Assembly: GCF_030389965.1 (NCBI RefSeq)
Contig: NZ_CP128399.1
Location: 62,001 to 126,000, forward strand
Length of the DNA: 64,000 nucleotides
Reading direction: 5' to 3'
From: Candidatus Chlorohelix allophototropha
GTDB lineage: Bacteria > Chloroflexota > Chloroflexia > Chloroheliales > Chloroheliaceae
Part shown: in pieces, positions 1 through 10,124 of the stretch
Layout: the number at the start of each line of letters is the position of its first letter
Position numbering within the stretch: position 1 is the first letter of the stretch
Made by a program: the position numbers and the translations under genes
Notes under the pieces: model-generated
What the model was told of the DNA's origin: nothing
The model's database searches: none
What the model saw: only the letters and a program-made list of their open reading frames with translations

Positions 1-2762
1 CACCTTGGGGTGAAGGTGTTGCTCCATGGCTTAGAGGGCTGGTTCTTCCAAATTACACACCATCTGCTCCTACTAAAGCCGAAATAACGCTTGCGCCTTT
101 CAACCCTGTTGCTGAACAGCAAATAGCGCGCCAAAAGTTTATTCATACTGATGAGTTTGATGCCGATAAGCCCCAATGGGTAGAGGAAGCCGCTGTTTCA
201 GCAGAATCTACAGATGAAACAAGACCGCTTTCGATGCGTGAATTGTTGCGACAGACTAACGAACTTGCCGGTCCTGAGATGTTGTTACAAGAGGTAAAAT
301 CTTCGGAGGATATAACTACACCTCCGTTAATTGATATACATCAACGCCCCACCGAAGAATTCAGCCTTGCCGATTTGGATATACAACAAATATCGGATAG
401 TCCTGTAAATTTGCCGGAAGCTGCCTCGTCTGAGGAAAACCTGATTGAGCAAGTAGCCTCTCTTGATATGCCGGAATGGCTGAGTAGTGAGATAAAAGCA
501 ACCGGAAGTCAAGAAACCCTTGATGAACTGCCAGCATGGTTGAAAGCCGAAATTGGCGATGAGCCAGTTACACCTCCACCCGGAGTAATGCCGGATTGGC
601 TTACAACCGGAGTCCAAACTGAGAAGCAAGCACAGGAAGAAGAAGCTATACCCGATTGGCTAGGTGAAATCTCACCGTCTGAACCTACTTCTGTTGAAGA
701 AGAGATACCGGATTGGCTAAAGGGTTTAAAAGAAGAGCTACCAGAAGAAAAAACCATTGCCCCTGTACCCACCGAAGAGTATCCGCAGTGGTTGGGCGAT
801 GTTGACGTGCAAGCCACCGCTAAACCGGCTGAGCAAATGCCGGAGTGGTTACAATCGCCTATTTCTGAAAGCGCTACTGCCGCCCCTGACACTCAGCCAG
901 AGTCTGCTGAAGATAAATTAGAACCGTTTGACCTTGCTCATTTTGTGGAGACAGAACCAGAAGTTGACGAGTCATCTCATACAGTTGTGGATGCGTCAAG
1001 TACTTCTAGTTCTGAAATTCCGGAATGGCTAGGTGAATTTGAACATCCGCAAGGTCAGGCAGGTGAGGAAGAACCACCTGAGTGGCTCAAATCTATGATG
1101 CAAGGTACTGCTCCATCTCGTAAAGCGGAAGAAGCGCCTAAAACCTATTCGCAGGTAGGCTCTTACGCTTTGGATGAGCAGCTTGAAAATATACCGGAAT
1201 GGCTCAAGGATAAAACTGAAGCTCCTGTTGCAAATACCGCTGCGGCGACTCCGGTTGCGCAAGAGTCCCAGATAGGCGCATTATTGCGTGAAATCGCGCT
1301 GCTGGGCGATGATGAACAATTGCCCGTGACAACTCCGGAATGGCTCAATACCGAAAAGAAACCTGAGCCTGAACCTGAGCCTGAAATACCCATGCCGCTC
1401 TCTGAAATACCGGATTGGTTAAAAGATGATACGGCAAATCTTAAGGGTATCGCTCAAGTGGCGGACGTTGGTACTCTCCAGCCAAATTTGCAAATGCCAC
1501 AGGTGGAGGTTGCTACTCCTTTTGAAATAGAAGGTCAGAACTTCCTCGGTGACCTAGATGTACCATCATGGTTGGTACAACAATCCCAACCTGCTGTTGT
1601 TGCGCCTGCTCAACCCCTGACTCAGCCCACCCCGGCAGAATTTGTGCCTGGGCAATTACCCGCTTGGTTGCGCACTGTTGGTCCGACTGTAACTGAAGAA
1701 CCAGATCAACTTACCGATTCGGTTAAACTTGTCGGTAGCCTTCCTTTAGTGACTATACCGATAACGTTGGCTGGTGCAGAGGTGCTTAATACTTTGCTAT
1801 CCTCCCCACATAAAATAGCAGTTGAGGATAAAAAAGAGCAGAAAAAACCGCTCATCAGCCAAGCTATCTTGATAAGATACGCAGGTTTTATGGTGCTGTT
1901 ACTGGCGGCGTTGCTTGGTATTCTGTTAACACCGCTAAAAGATGCCTCTATTAATATTCAGCCTTCTACCCTCAATTTCTTTACTGCGGTTGAAAGTCTG
2001 CAACCAAATCAGAAGGTGTTGCTGGCTTATGATTGGGATGCTGAAGTAAACGGCGAAATGCGAAGCCTATCTCAGAGTGTGACCCAGCATGTTATGGCGA
2101 AACGTTCGCGCATTGTGACGGTTAGTTTGAACCCACAAGGACCTGCCCTTGCCAGCCAAATTCTGAACGAACTTGCTACTCGCCCTGAATATGGTAATAG
2201 CGCCACTCGTCTTTACGAATATGGAATCGGCTATTTGAATCTAGGCTACCGTTCCGGCAATGAAGCCGCTTTGCGCAGCCTTTTCTCAAATATCGGCGCT
2301 TTGCCCGATTACAAGAAAGGCGCACAGGCATCCAGTTACCCGGTGATGCAAGGGATTAACGGTTTACAAGATTTTGACATGATAATTGTGCTGGCTGGGA
2401 ATGACGGCAGTGTACGTTCATGGGTCGAGCAATTAAGTATTCAGCCAAATGCCCGACTGTTATTGGTAACTCCCTCGGCAGTCGAACCTTTCGCGCAGCC
2501 TTATGTGTTTGGTCCTCCTGCTGCGGACACGCAAACCATCGGCAAGTTTACCAGACCACAAGCTTTGCTAACGGGATTGAACGGTGCGGCGCAATATCAG
2601 CAGTTACTGCTTGACCGTAATATTTCTTCAGATCGGAATCTGAATTTGCTCCAACGCCTAAATGCGCAAACTTTTGCAGCGTTGGGGTTGGTCTTGATAA
2701 TTATTGTAGTGAACGTGGTTTACTTATCGACTGAGTTAAGGAAACGACGGGGGTCTGCCTGA
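1..2762 (+). CDS. P-[ED]-W-L repeat membrane protein (5' partial)
   Basis: The reading frame is open from the window edge (first full codon at 3), so the N-terminus lies outside; 919 residues are visible. The first two thirds are acidic, Pro/Glu-rich and probably disordered, with at least 14 copies of a short motif P-x-W-L (mostly I/M-P-E-W-L or I-P-D-W-L) spaced irregularly. A hydrophobic helix follows at visible residues about 620-645, then a folded region of about 245 residues, then a C-terminal helix at about 890-912 and a basic tail. Seen: two membrane segments with the repeat region and the tail on one side, probably cytoplasmic, and the folded domain outside. The stop overlaps the next start by one base, so the two are translationally coupled. 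I do not recognise a family. The repeats look like docking motifs for a partner protein (inference). Confidence 0.85.
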   Translation, partial: PWGEGVAPWLRGLVLPNYTPSAPTKAEITLAPFNPVAEQQIARQKFIHTDEFDADKPQWVEEAAVSAESTDETRPLSMRELLRQTNELAGPEMLLQEVKSSEDITTPPLIDIHQRPTEEFSLADLDIQQISDSPVNLPEAASSEENLIEQVASLDMPEWLSSEIKATGSQETLDELPAWLKAEIGDEPVTPPPGVMPDWLTTGVQTEKQAQEEEAIPDWLGEISPSEPTSVEEEIPDWLKGLKEELPEEKTIAPVPTEEYPQWLGDVDVQATAKPAEQMPEWLQSPISESATAAPDTQPESAEDKLEPFDLAHFVETEPEVDESSHTVVDASSTSSSEIPEWLGEFEHPQGQAGEEEPPEWLKSMMQGTAPSRKAEEAPKTYSQVGSYALDEQLENIPEWLKDKTEAPVANTAAATPVAQESQIGALLREIALLGDDEQLPVTTPEWLNTEKKPEPEPEPEIPMPLSEIPDWLKDDTANLKGIAQVADVGTLQPNLQMPQVEVATPFEIEGQNFLGDLDVPSWLVQQSQPAVVAPAQPLTQPTPAEFVPGQLPAWLRTVGPTVTEEPDQLTDSVKLVGSLPLVTIPITLAGAEVLNTLLSSPHKIAVEDKKEQKKPLISQAILIRYAGFMVLLLAALLGILLTPLKDASINIQPSTLNFFTAVESLQPNQKVLLAYDWDAEVNGEMRSLSQSVTQHVMAKRSRIVTVSLNPQGPALASQILNELATRPEYGNSATRLYEYGIGYLNLGYRSGNEAALRSLFSNIGALPDYKKGAQASSYPVMQGINGLQDFDMIIVLAGNDGSVRSWVEQLSIQPNARLLLVTPSAVEPFAQPYVFGPPAADTQTIGKFTRPQALLTGLNGAAQYQQLLLDRNISSDRNLNLLQRLNAQTFAALGLVLIIIVVNVVYLSTELRKRRGSA

Positions 2763-3427
2763 TGGATTGGTCAAGCCTAGGAACAGGTATTGCGGTGGTA
2801 CTGACACTGATGATATATAGCTATCTGGTAGGCGACAATGTGCTGTTCCGGATTGCCGAATATCTGCTGGTGGGGGTTAGTATCGGTTGGTCTACTTTAC
2901 AAATAATATTTGGAATTATTATTCCGGCGTTTGATTCTGTACGACAGGAAACTGCCGGAGGTTCACCCACCTTAGCTACCGTTTTAACCTTTGCAATTCC
3001 GCTAGTTCTGGGCGCACTTTTGCTGGTTAGAGTAGGACGCGCCACTCGCTCTCTCCATAATCTCATAATGGCGTTGGTAATCGGTACGGTTTCTGCGCTG
3101 GCATTGGCAGGTGCAGTATTCGGCACTCTAGTTCCGCAGGTTGGGCAAACAATTGTTAATCTGCGTGGGGGCGCGGGGTCGAATAGCTGGGATATTCTCG
3201 GCAATATTGTGCTGGTAGCAGGTGTGTTGCTTTCGCTGGCTTATTTCCAGTTTACCATTCGTAAGAACCCTGAAGAAAGTGGTACTGCTCAAGCAGGGGT
3301 GATAGTGCGTTTGTTGGGGCGCTGGTCTTTAATGCTAGCCTTTGGCGCAATTTTTGGGTCAGTATTCCTGACTTATTTTGCGGCTTTGATAGATCGGCTG
3401 ATGTTTCTTATCAAATTAGGAGGCTGA
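2762..3427 (+). CDS. Polytopic membrane protein, unknown function
   Basis: 221 residues, about six hydrophobic segments with short loops and no obvious catalytic motif. The ATG shares its A with the stop of the upstream P-[ED]-W-L protein, and the next gene begins five bases after its stop, so it sits in the middle of a tight operon. Loops are poor in conserved charged residues, which argues against a transporter with a charged translocation path. I do not recognise the family. Context suggests that it forms a membrane complex with the bitopic upstream protein and the ASKHA ATPase downstream (inference). Confidence 0.85.
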   Translation: MDWSSLGTGIAVVLTLMIYSYLVGDNVLFRIAEYLLVGVSIGWSTLQIIFGIIIPAFDSVRQETAGGSPTLATVLTFAIPLVLGALLLVRVGRATRSLHNLIMALVIGTVSALALAGAVFGTLVPQVGQTIVNLRGGAGSNSWDILGNIVLVAGVLLSLAYFQFTIRKNPEESGTAQAGVIVRLLGRWSLMLAFGAIFGSVFLTYFAALIDRLMFLIKLGG

Positions 3428-3431
3428 TCCG

Positions 3432-5681
3432 GTGTTTTCCAGTCGTCAAATGCTGGCGGGGCAAATTGAGTCGGCGTTGGTAGCGGATTGCGGCAGCAAT
3501 GTAACCCGCGTGGTTTTGATAGAAATCGTCGATACTGCCTATCGCTTTATAGCTCGCGGCGAAGCGCCTAGCACTGCCGAAGCCCCATTTATGGATGTAA
3601 CTGTCGGAATCATGAACGCCATCGCTTCGATTGAAGCCAGCACCGGTCGAAAACTTATTTCTAACGGGCGTATTCTGATACCACAAGAAGATGACCGTAC
3701 TGGCGTAGATGCTTTCTTGGCAAGTAGTAGCGCTGCCGAATCTTTGCGGTTAGTTGCCGCTGGTTTGGTAAAAAATGAATCGGCTGAGGCTGCGGCACGT
3801 GGTAGCCATTCCACTTATACCACCGTGTTGGATACTATCAGTCTTGATGATTACGGTGATGACTTTGACCCTGAAACCGATTTTACTACCGTCGAGATTG
3901 ATTTTGATAATCCTGAAGCCGAATTTAATCCTTTTAAGGGTTCCACTGCCAGACCGCCTATTTTTGGTAGCGCGCAGGAAGATTTAGTCAGCAAACGTAC
4001 AAAAAAGAAACAAAAAGGCATAAGCCTAGCCGGTGACCGCACGTTGCGACATTGGCGTGAGCGGCAAATCGCCAAATTGCGGAGATTAAGCCCCAACTTT
4101 ATCGTAATGAGCGGTGGCGTGGATAGCGCTTCTTACCAACCTTTATTGGATTTGCTCGATGTGTTGCTTGAAGCTAATCGCCAAGAAGCAGTACTGGCAA
4201 TGGCAACTGGCGTATCTCATAAAGCGCCTACCCTTATATTTGCTGGTAATTCAAAAGCGCATGATGCTCTGCTGGAGAAAATGGCAGGGCAGTTGGAGTG
4301 TTTCCTCGTAGATAATATCAGACCCGTCCATGAGCGGGAGAATCTTGAACCTCTTCAGAACCAACTTTCCTTACTATATCAGGAAAGGCTCTTGCCGGGC
4401 TTGCCGGGCTATCAGAAACTTGCCCAATTATCGAGTGGGCAGATAAATACAACCTGTCGTGCAGTTGGTTTGATGACTCGCTATTTGGCGCATCAGATTG
4501 AGGGAAATAAGGTTCTGACCGCCGATATTGGCGGGAACAACACTTCTCTGTTTTATGCCACCGCCGAAGAATTTAACTCGATGGTGCAGGGCGATTTTGG
4601 CTTAAGCTATGGGCTGAGTAATGTACTAGCCCAAACAGGGGTAGCAAGGATAATACGCTGGATTCCTTTTAAAATTACTGAAGATGAGGTAATCCATTAC
4701 GCCTTGAACAAAACCCTGCGCCCAAAATCTATTCCCGCCGATGAACGTGAGCGTTATATCGAAGCCGCGTTTGCGCGTGAGGCTTTGCGCTGTAACTATA
4801 TAATGCTATCCAAACAGAGTTCCAAAGGGCTGGATTATAACCGGGTTATCGGGGCGGGTGGTCCTTTGGTAAATGTTAACCCTTGGCATGCAGTATTGAT
4901 GTTGTTGGATGCTTTTGAGCCTGCCGGAAGTGCAGGAACGGGCTTACTTGATATAGAGCTTGATACCACAATGCTCATGTCAACTGCCGGTACGCTGGCA
5001 ACTTATAACGCCAATGCAGCGGCTTACCTATTCCAATATGATTGCCTTAACCGACTCGGTTCGGTAGTTGTACCGTTGGGGCATGCCTCACCGGGTAGCC
5101 TTGCCGTAACTATAAGTTTGCATACTCGTTCTGGGCGTACTCGCGAATTGAAAGTGAAATACGGCGATATAGAAATTATTCCTTTTTATTCCGATGAAGA
5201 AGCAACCCTTGAGATTGTACCTTCACCTGGTTTCAGAATCGGTAGCGCCGCTGCAGGCGTACCGGTACGTAGCCAAGAATTTATTAGTGGCGGTTCGGTG
5301 GGGTTGATTATTGATGCGCGTGGTCGCCCTTTACACTTTTCTTCTAACTCAGATGAGCGGCAAGAAGCAGTTGCACGCTGGTATAGCGCTTATCGCAATG
5401 CTCTCCAAAGAGCCGAGCAGGATACTCAGGGGGGTTATTCGTTGAAGGCTTTGACCACTCGCAAAGCTCAACCTTCTCAACCCGTGACTGAACCAAAAGC
5501 GCCGTCTGAAAAAGAGCCAGTGAAAGCCGCGCCTGCTCCAAAGCCGCTGGCGAAGACAAAACCGCAAAAAACTTTCACGCCAGCCAAGAAGAAAACTGAA
5601 GAACCGCCAGCCCTTTCAGAGCTAACTCCTGAAGAGCTATTGCGAAGAGAATTGACCGGAAAAGGCAAGAAGAAAAGATAG
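3432..5681 (+). CDS. GlmL/MutL-family ASKHA ATPase with extra tail
   Basis: 749 residues. The start is GTG with AGGAGG about 8 bases upstream. Actin-like ATPase signatures are visible: phosphate-1 loop V-A-D-C-G-S-N-V-T (Asp19), phosphate-2 loop T-A-D-I-G-G-N (Asp365) and a G-A-G-G-P adenosine motif near 474-478. Spacing and text match the glutamate mutase MutL/GlmL family, proteins thought to act with B12-dependent mutases. Family members are usually well under 500 residues; this one has an acidic insertion at about 115-185, a basic stretch, and a Lys/Pro/Ala-rich tail from about 675 to the end. No mutase lies beside it; instead it is cotranscribed with two membrane proteins. That context recalls PilM-type ASKHA proteins that bind membrane partners, so a structural or regulatory role is as likely as a mutase chaperone (inference). 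Confidence 0.8.
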   Translation: MFSSRQMLAGQIESALVADCGSNVTRVVLIEIVDTAYRFIARGEAPSTAEAPFMDVTVGIMNAIASIEASTGRKLISNGRILIPQEDDRTGVDAFLASSSAAESLRLVAAGLVKNESAEAAARGSHSTYTTVLDTISLDDYGDDFDPETDFTTVEIDFDNPEAEFNPFKGSTARPPIFGSAQEDLVSKRTKKKQKGISLAGDRTLRHWRERQIAKLRRLSPNFIVMSGGVDSASYQPLLDLLDVLLEANRQEAVLAMATGVSHKAPTLIFAGNSKAHDALLEKMAGQLECFLVDNIRPVHERENLEPLQNQLSLLYQERLLPGLPGYQKLAQLSSGQINTTCRAVGLMTRYLAHQIEGNKVLTADIGGNNTSLFYATAEEFNSMVQGDFGLSYGLSNVLAQTGVARIIRWIPFKITEDEVIHYALNKTLRPKSIPADERERYIEAAFAREALRCNYIMLSKQSSKGLDYNRVIGAGGPLVNVNPWHAVLMLLDAFEPAGSAGTGLLDIELDTTMLMSTAGTLATYNANAAAYLFQYDCLNRLGSVVVPLGHASPGSLAVTISLHTRSGRTRELKVKYGDIEIIPFYSDEEATLEIVPSPGFRIGSAAAGVPVRSQEFISGGSVGLIIDARGRPLHFSSNSDERQEAVARWYSAYRNALQRAEQDTQGGYSLKALTTRKAQPSQPVTEPKAPSEKEPVKAAPAPKPLAKTKPQKTFTPAKKKTEEPPALSELTPEELLRRELTGKGKKKR

Positions 5682-5688
5682 TGGGACT

Positions 5689-6879
5689 ATGAGCGTTAAT
5701 ATGCGTTTCCAACAAGCAACCCCCGTTCCGGCGTTTCGCCCCTACCCAACGTTGGCGTGGAATATTCCTATAGTGGTGGAACGCTATCTGCCGCTTGTGG
5801 GTGAGGTAGTTGTTGCCGGGGGTCAGCGGGTGGATAATGACACGCCTGTAGCACGCACTCTTTTGCCCGGTCGTCCTAGCTTATTCAATCTTAGCGAGTA
5901 TTTTGATATGCCTCCTAAGGAAGTAACTAAGCTGATGCTCAAAAAGGTGAGCGATCGCCTTTCTGATGGAGAGATTATTGCCCAGAAAAAAGGGTTTAGG
6001 GGCATGCAGTTTCGCGCACCTTTCGCCTCTACCTTGAGCGCGTATGATGAGGCAATCGGCTATTTAAGCCTGAATCCTTCGCCCACACCTTTAGTGTTGG
6101 AAGCCTTTGTACGAGGGGTAGTTTCCGAGACTGTGCCGGGTTACGGTGTAAAGATAGAAACTAGGGCAAATTACCTGCGAGGGGCGGTTGGTTTCGGTGG
6201 TGAGGTTCACGGTGTATTACGTAGCATGGTAGCCGACCCAATTCAATCGGTGAGTCCCGAAAGTATAGACGCACGTAGCACCTATTTTATTTTGTTGGCA
6301 GGGGCAGTGGTTACGGCTGAGGTTTTGCGTAAGGCGGTAGAATTTCGGGTAAAAGGTGTCATTGCCGGAAGCATGCGCGAAGAAGAAATGACCAAGTTTT
6401 TGGATTATCGTAAACGCGAATCTTTTTATCAAGTGGGACAAAATAACTGGCGGTTTCCCGCCGAAGTCAATCCCCTTGATTGCCCCTTTACGCTGATCTT
6501 GACCGAAGGATTTGGGCAACGCCCTATGGCGAATCGGGCATTTGATATGTTGACAGATCAAAACGGTTTGCAAATTTCGCTAAATGGCACAACACGCTTG
6601 CGGCGTGGGTGGCAACGCCCTGAAGTAATCGCCGTGGTTGGCTCAGAATATATGCATCCATCCACCGATATAAGCCTTGAAGCACAGTTGCCGCGCATTA
6701 ATTCGCTGGTCAGGCTCACCAATCCGACTTATCTGGGCGTATTAGGGAGGGTTATAAACTTACCACAGCGTCGTTATGTGGGCGCTAATTCGCTCGACCG
6801 TTTGGTGGAAGTGGAAGTGGGTGGCGGTAGAAAGCTAATGATTCCAGCCGTTGATATGGAGGTGCTGGAGCAATATTAG
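5689..6879 (+). CDS. Conserved hypothetical protein, last gene of ASKHA operon
   Basis: 396 residues, soluble, starting with ATG seven bases after the upstream stop. No signal peptide and no transmembrane segment are seen. The middle (about 140-190) is rich in Gly/Val with alternating hydrophobic residues and looks like beta structure; the segment at about 60-110 is helical and basic. A G-S-M-R-E-E-E-M stretch near residue 228 follows what looks like a Rossmann-like hydrophobic strand pair. I do not recognise a family and assign no function. Its position as the distal gene of a compact operon suggests that it is a soluble partner of the ASKHA ATPase or of the membrane proteins. Confidence 0.8.
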   Translation: MSVNMRFQQATPVPAFRPYPTLAWNIPIVVERYLPLVGEVVVAGGQRVDNDTPVARTLLPGRPSLFNLSEYFDMPPKEVTKLMLKKVSDRLSDGEIIAQKKGFRGMQFRAPFASTLSAYDEAIGYLSLNPSPTPLVLEAFVRGVVSETVPGYGVKIETRANYLRGAVGFGGEVHGVLRSMVADPIQSVSPESIDARSTYFILLAGAVVTAEVLRKAVEFRVKGVIAGSMREEEMTKFLDYRKRESFYQVGQNNWRFPAEVNPLDCPFTLILTEGFGQRPMANRAFDMLTDQNGLQISLNGTTRLRRGWQRPEVIAVVGSEYMHPSTDISLEAQLPRINSLVRLTNPTYLGVLGRVINLPQRRYVGANSLDRLVEVEVGGGRKLMIPAVDMEVLEQY

Positions 6880-6974
6880 GCGCATTGCCCCGCTACGGCA
6901 CACGACAATTTAAGTTATAATCTTTCCACCTCAACGGCAGTAATATTTTTGGGTAAGCAGGTTCACGCGATAAA

Positions 6975-9900
6975 ATGCAGTTATACCAGTTAACAAAACG
7001 AAAAGGCTTTGCCTTAGTTGCCACCTCGGTAATGGTGCTGGCTCTTGTTATTGCGTTTAGCGACATTTTCAACTGGCTTAACTTTCCTCGCAATCCCGCT
7101 TTCTTTCTATTCAGAACTTTTATTGCGGCGATTGTATTGCTGGTTTGGCTGGTTTTGAATCTGCCACCTCCTAAGTTGCCCACCGGAAAATTTATTATTG
7201 CGCTAGCGGAATTTAGCCAAGAAAGAGAACCGGATGGCGGCTATAATGGCGTATTACGACCTGAGCCAATCCGGCGTTTGCCACTTCGTCGCTTTTCCGA
7301 ACCTGTTCAGTACGAGGATGAAACCTTACCTTTTGAAGAAAGCTTGCACGGAAGCCGCTTTCTCGATAACTTGCGACAGAAACGCCGGGCGCAGCCTGTA
7401 GCGGCGTTGCGTGGAGAAAAACGAGCCGCTGCTCTGCCTGAGAATTATGCCCGAAATGGCTTGAACTTAGCTACTTCCACCCCATTGGCAACTCGCCCGA
7501 ATCGCAGTGCTACACAGTATGCTGCTGCCGATTCCACTGCCGTTTCTCGCCTTGTTACCGGGGTTAGCACCAATTCAAGGTTGGTTGCCACTAACGAAAT
7601 AGGGGAGCCGCAACAGGAAGGCAAGACGCGCCACAAATTCACCCCCCCTGATTATTTAAACCGTTGGATGTATGTGAGCGGGGCGCGTCAAATATCAGCT
7701 TTTTTAGTGGAAGGAATCGGGCGGGCAATTAGTCAGGCAGGTGTGGACGATCTGGCGATTTTCAAAACCGATTACGCCGATGACTCCGTTACTGCCAAGC
7801 AACATGCCGAACTGAACCGGGCGCATGTGGTTATTTGGGGTTGGAACACTTATCATACTCGGCGCGAGTTTGTGCCAGTATTTGAAATACTGGCTTCGCT
7901 GGAAGATGCACCACCTCCCGCAGGTGATATGCAGATAATGTGTTTATCCAGCTTTGAACTGGGGCTACATTCGGTACATCATAGCACTTCTTCTTTCAAT
8001 GCTTTCGTATCGGGGTTGGGCGCATACGGTTTGCGCAAATTCGAGCAGGCACGCAATGAATTCAGTTTGGCGCTCATCGCCAATATAATGAGCGAAGTTT
8101 ATCCACGCTATGAAAATCCTGTGGCGCGCGCCATTATCTATTTTTTCCTAGGTAATGCTTATTACTATTGCAACCAACTTGAGAAAGCCTTGCGTTGTTA
8201 TCAGGAAGCATGGGCGCTTGATAGCCAGTTATTTGAGGCTCGCGTAAATATGGGGGTTGTACTGGCGTTACAGGGCAAGCTCGATTTTGCGGTTAAAAGC
8301 TTTATTGGGGTGGTACGGGATAATCCTGAACTGGCGGTAGCTCGTTACAACTTGGGGATGGCTTATCTGGAAAAGGGTGATTTCGGTAAGTGCCGCCGCG
8401 AGTTGGGGAATGCCATCAAGATTAACCCACGCTATGCCGTAGCCTACCGCGGGTTGGGTATATCTTACCTGAAGGAATTGCAACTATCTGAGCAGAATCG
8501 TTCGGATAATAAGGCTTTGCCATCCCCCAAACAAGATAATTCTGATAATCATCTACTTTATGAGGAAGCCATTACTCGTATTGGCGAGGCGTTGCGGCTT
8601 AAGCCCGATTACGCTCGCGCCAGAGTAGATTTGGGGCGCATCCGGTTACATCAAGCGCAATCCGGTTTGTATGATTCTGAAAAATGCTATCATCAAGCTT
8701 CTGCAGAATTGCAGGAAGCAATCCGGATTGATCATACACTGGTAGAAGCCCATTACATGTTAGGCTTGTTACTGCGTGAACAACAAGACCTCGAAAGTGC
8801 GGTACTGTCGCTCAAAGAAGCGGTGCGCCAGAGTCGTACCGAGCGCGACCCATTCTATGCGTTGGCACACTACGCACAGGGTGAAATTTATCAGCAACGC
8901 GGTCAGGTTGAGTTAGCCAAGGAAGAGTTCAAGGAAGCCACTCGCGCCCGCGCCGCTTTATCTCCAGCTACCGCGCAGGACTATATTAATCAAGGTATCG
9001 GCTATCTGGGCAACCAGCAATTCGCGGAAGCCCGTGAAGCTTTCCAGAAAGCTTTGCAACTAGAGCCGGATAACGCTGAGGCGATGTTATATATGGGCGT
9101 GGTTTATCAGGAGACCAATCTGCTCAATCAAGCTTTTACCATTTATCAGAATGTCATGAAGTTGCCTAACGCGCCCGAAGAGGTTTATAACCGCTTGAGC
9201 CGCCTCTATTTGGAGTTGGGTGACGAAAAAAATGCTTTCGATCTCATCAAGAACGCCGCCACACGCAACCCGCGCAGCGCGCGCCTTCAATTCTGGCTTG
9301 GCAACGCTTACCGCCGTTCCAAAGACGAGACTCAGGCAATGTCCTGTTATATCAACGCTTTCCGAATTGATCCAGATTCGGCAGACGCTCGTTTTAATCT
9401 GGCGATGATTTACCTCGGTCGCAAGCAGATTCAGGATGCAGTTCTTCAATTTACTGAAGTGGTGCGGATTCGCCCGAACGATTACAGCACTTATATTTTT
9501 CTGGGCAGAGTGTATCTGCAAATGGGACAAACTCAGGAAGCAGTTAATGCGCTCAATGAAGCTATCCGTATCAAACCTGATGCGGTAGAAGCATTACTGG
9601 CACTTGGTCAGATTTACCAGCGACAGGCTGAAGCCGAATCGGCTATTGCTCAGTACGAAACCGCCCTTACCTACTCACCCAACGACTTGCGTATTCGCGA
9701 ATTGCTGGCTTCCGCCTATGCGTTGGCGGGTAGGGTTGAGCTATCCATCGAGCAGTTTCAGGCTGTTCTATCATCAGAACCAAGCCTTGATCAGAAAGCC
9801 GATGCGCACTACAATTTGGGCGTAGCTTATACCTCTCGCGAGAAATACCATCTGGCTGCTCAGGAATTTGTCGAGTATGTTAAACTGAAGCCGACTGATG

Positions 9901-10106
9901 CCGATGGTTATTTTAATTTGGGTCTTGCCTACAAGAACCAAGGCATGATAATGGAATCGATAGACGCTCTCAGTAAGGCGATTGAGTTGCGTTCTACTTA
10001 CGCCACCGCATACCAGTTGCGTGGACAACTTTTTATTGCTATAAATGATAATGAACATGGTATCGCCGATTTGCAAGCGTTCCAGAGTTTGAAAGCAAGA
10101 CAATAG
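6975..10106 (+). CDS. Membrane-anchored TPR protein
   Basis: 1043 residues. Two hydrophobic helices near the N-terminus (about 11-31 and 41-63) form a hairpin anchor. A basic, low-complexity linker follows to about 215, then a compact region at about 225-340 containing V-V-I-W-G-W-N, and then some fifteen or more tetratricopeptide repeats from about 345 to the C-terminus. TPR consensus residues (A at position 8, G-Y at 11-12, A at 20, P at 32) recur clearly, for example in A-x-x-N-L-G-x-A-Y. TPR solenoids bind other proteins, so this is probably a cytoplasmic scaffold held at the membrane. No good ribosome-binding site is seen before the ATG, so the exact start is uncertain. The small acidic gene downstream follows after 18 bases. 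Confidence 0.88.
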   Translation: MQLYQLTKRKGFALVATSVMVLALVIAFSDIFNWLNFPRNPAFFLFRTFIAAIVLLVWLVLNLPPPKLPTGKFIIALAEFSQEREPDGGYNGVLRPEPIRRLPLRRFSEPVQYEDETLPFEESLHGSRFLDNLRQKRRAQPVAALRGEKRAAALPENYARNGLNLATSTPLATRPNRSATQYAAADSTAVSRLVTGVSTNSRLVATNEIGEPQQEGKTRHKFTPPDYLNRWMYVSGARQISAFLVEGIGRAISQAGVDDLAIFKTDYADDSVTAKQHAELNRAHVVIWGWNTYHTRREFVPVFEILASLEDAPPPAGDMQIMCLSSFELGLHSVHHSTSSFNAFVSGLGAYGLRKFEQARNEFSLALIANIMSEVYPRYENPVARAIIYFFLGNAYYYCNQLEKALRCYQEAWALDSQLFEARVNMGVVLALQGKLDFAVKSFIGVVRDNPELAVARYNLGMAYLEKGDFGKCRRELGNAIKINPRYAVAYRGLGISYLKELQLSEQNRSDNKALPSPKQDNSDNHLLYEEAITRIGEALRLKPDYARARVDLGRIRLHQAQSGLYDSEKCYHQASAELQEAIRIDHTLVEAHYMLGLLLREQQDLESAVLSLKEAVRQSRTERDPFYALAHYAQGEIYQQRGQVELAKEEFKEATRARAALSPATAQDYINQGIGYLGNQQFAEAREAFQKALQLEPDNAEAMLYMGVVYQETNLLNQAFTIYQNVMKLPNAPEEVYNRLSRLYLELGDEKNAFDLIKNAATRNPRSARLQFWLGNAYRRSKDETQAMSCYINAFRIDPDSADARFNLAMIYLGRKQIQDAVLQFTEVVRIRPNDYSTYIFLGRVYLQMGQTQEAVNALNEAIRIKPDAVEALLALGQIYQRQAEAESAIAQYETALTYSPNDLRIRELLASAYALAGRVELSIEQFQAVLSSEPSLDQKADAHYNLGVAYTSREKYHLAAQEFVEYVKLKPTDADGYFNLGLAYKNQGMIMESIDALSKAIELRSTYATAYQLRGQLFIAINDNEHGIADLQAFQSLKARQ

Positions 10107-10124
10107 TTATATTTTAGGTGAATT

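Noticed and set aside
509-892. Open frames on the minus strand opposite the P-[ED]-W-L gene
   Set aside because: Same cause: repeated P-E-W-L codons leave the reverse frames open; no start signals.
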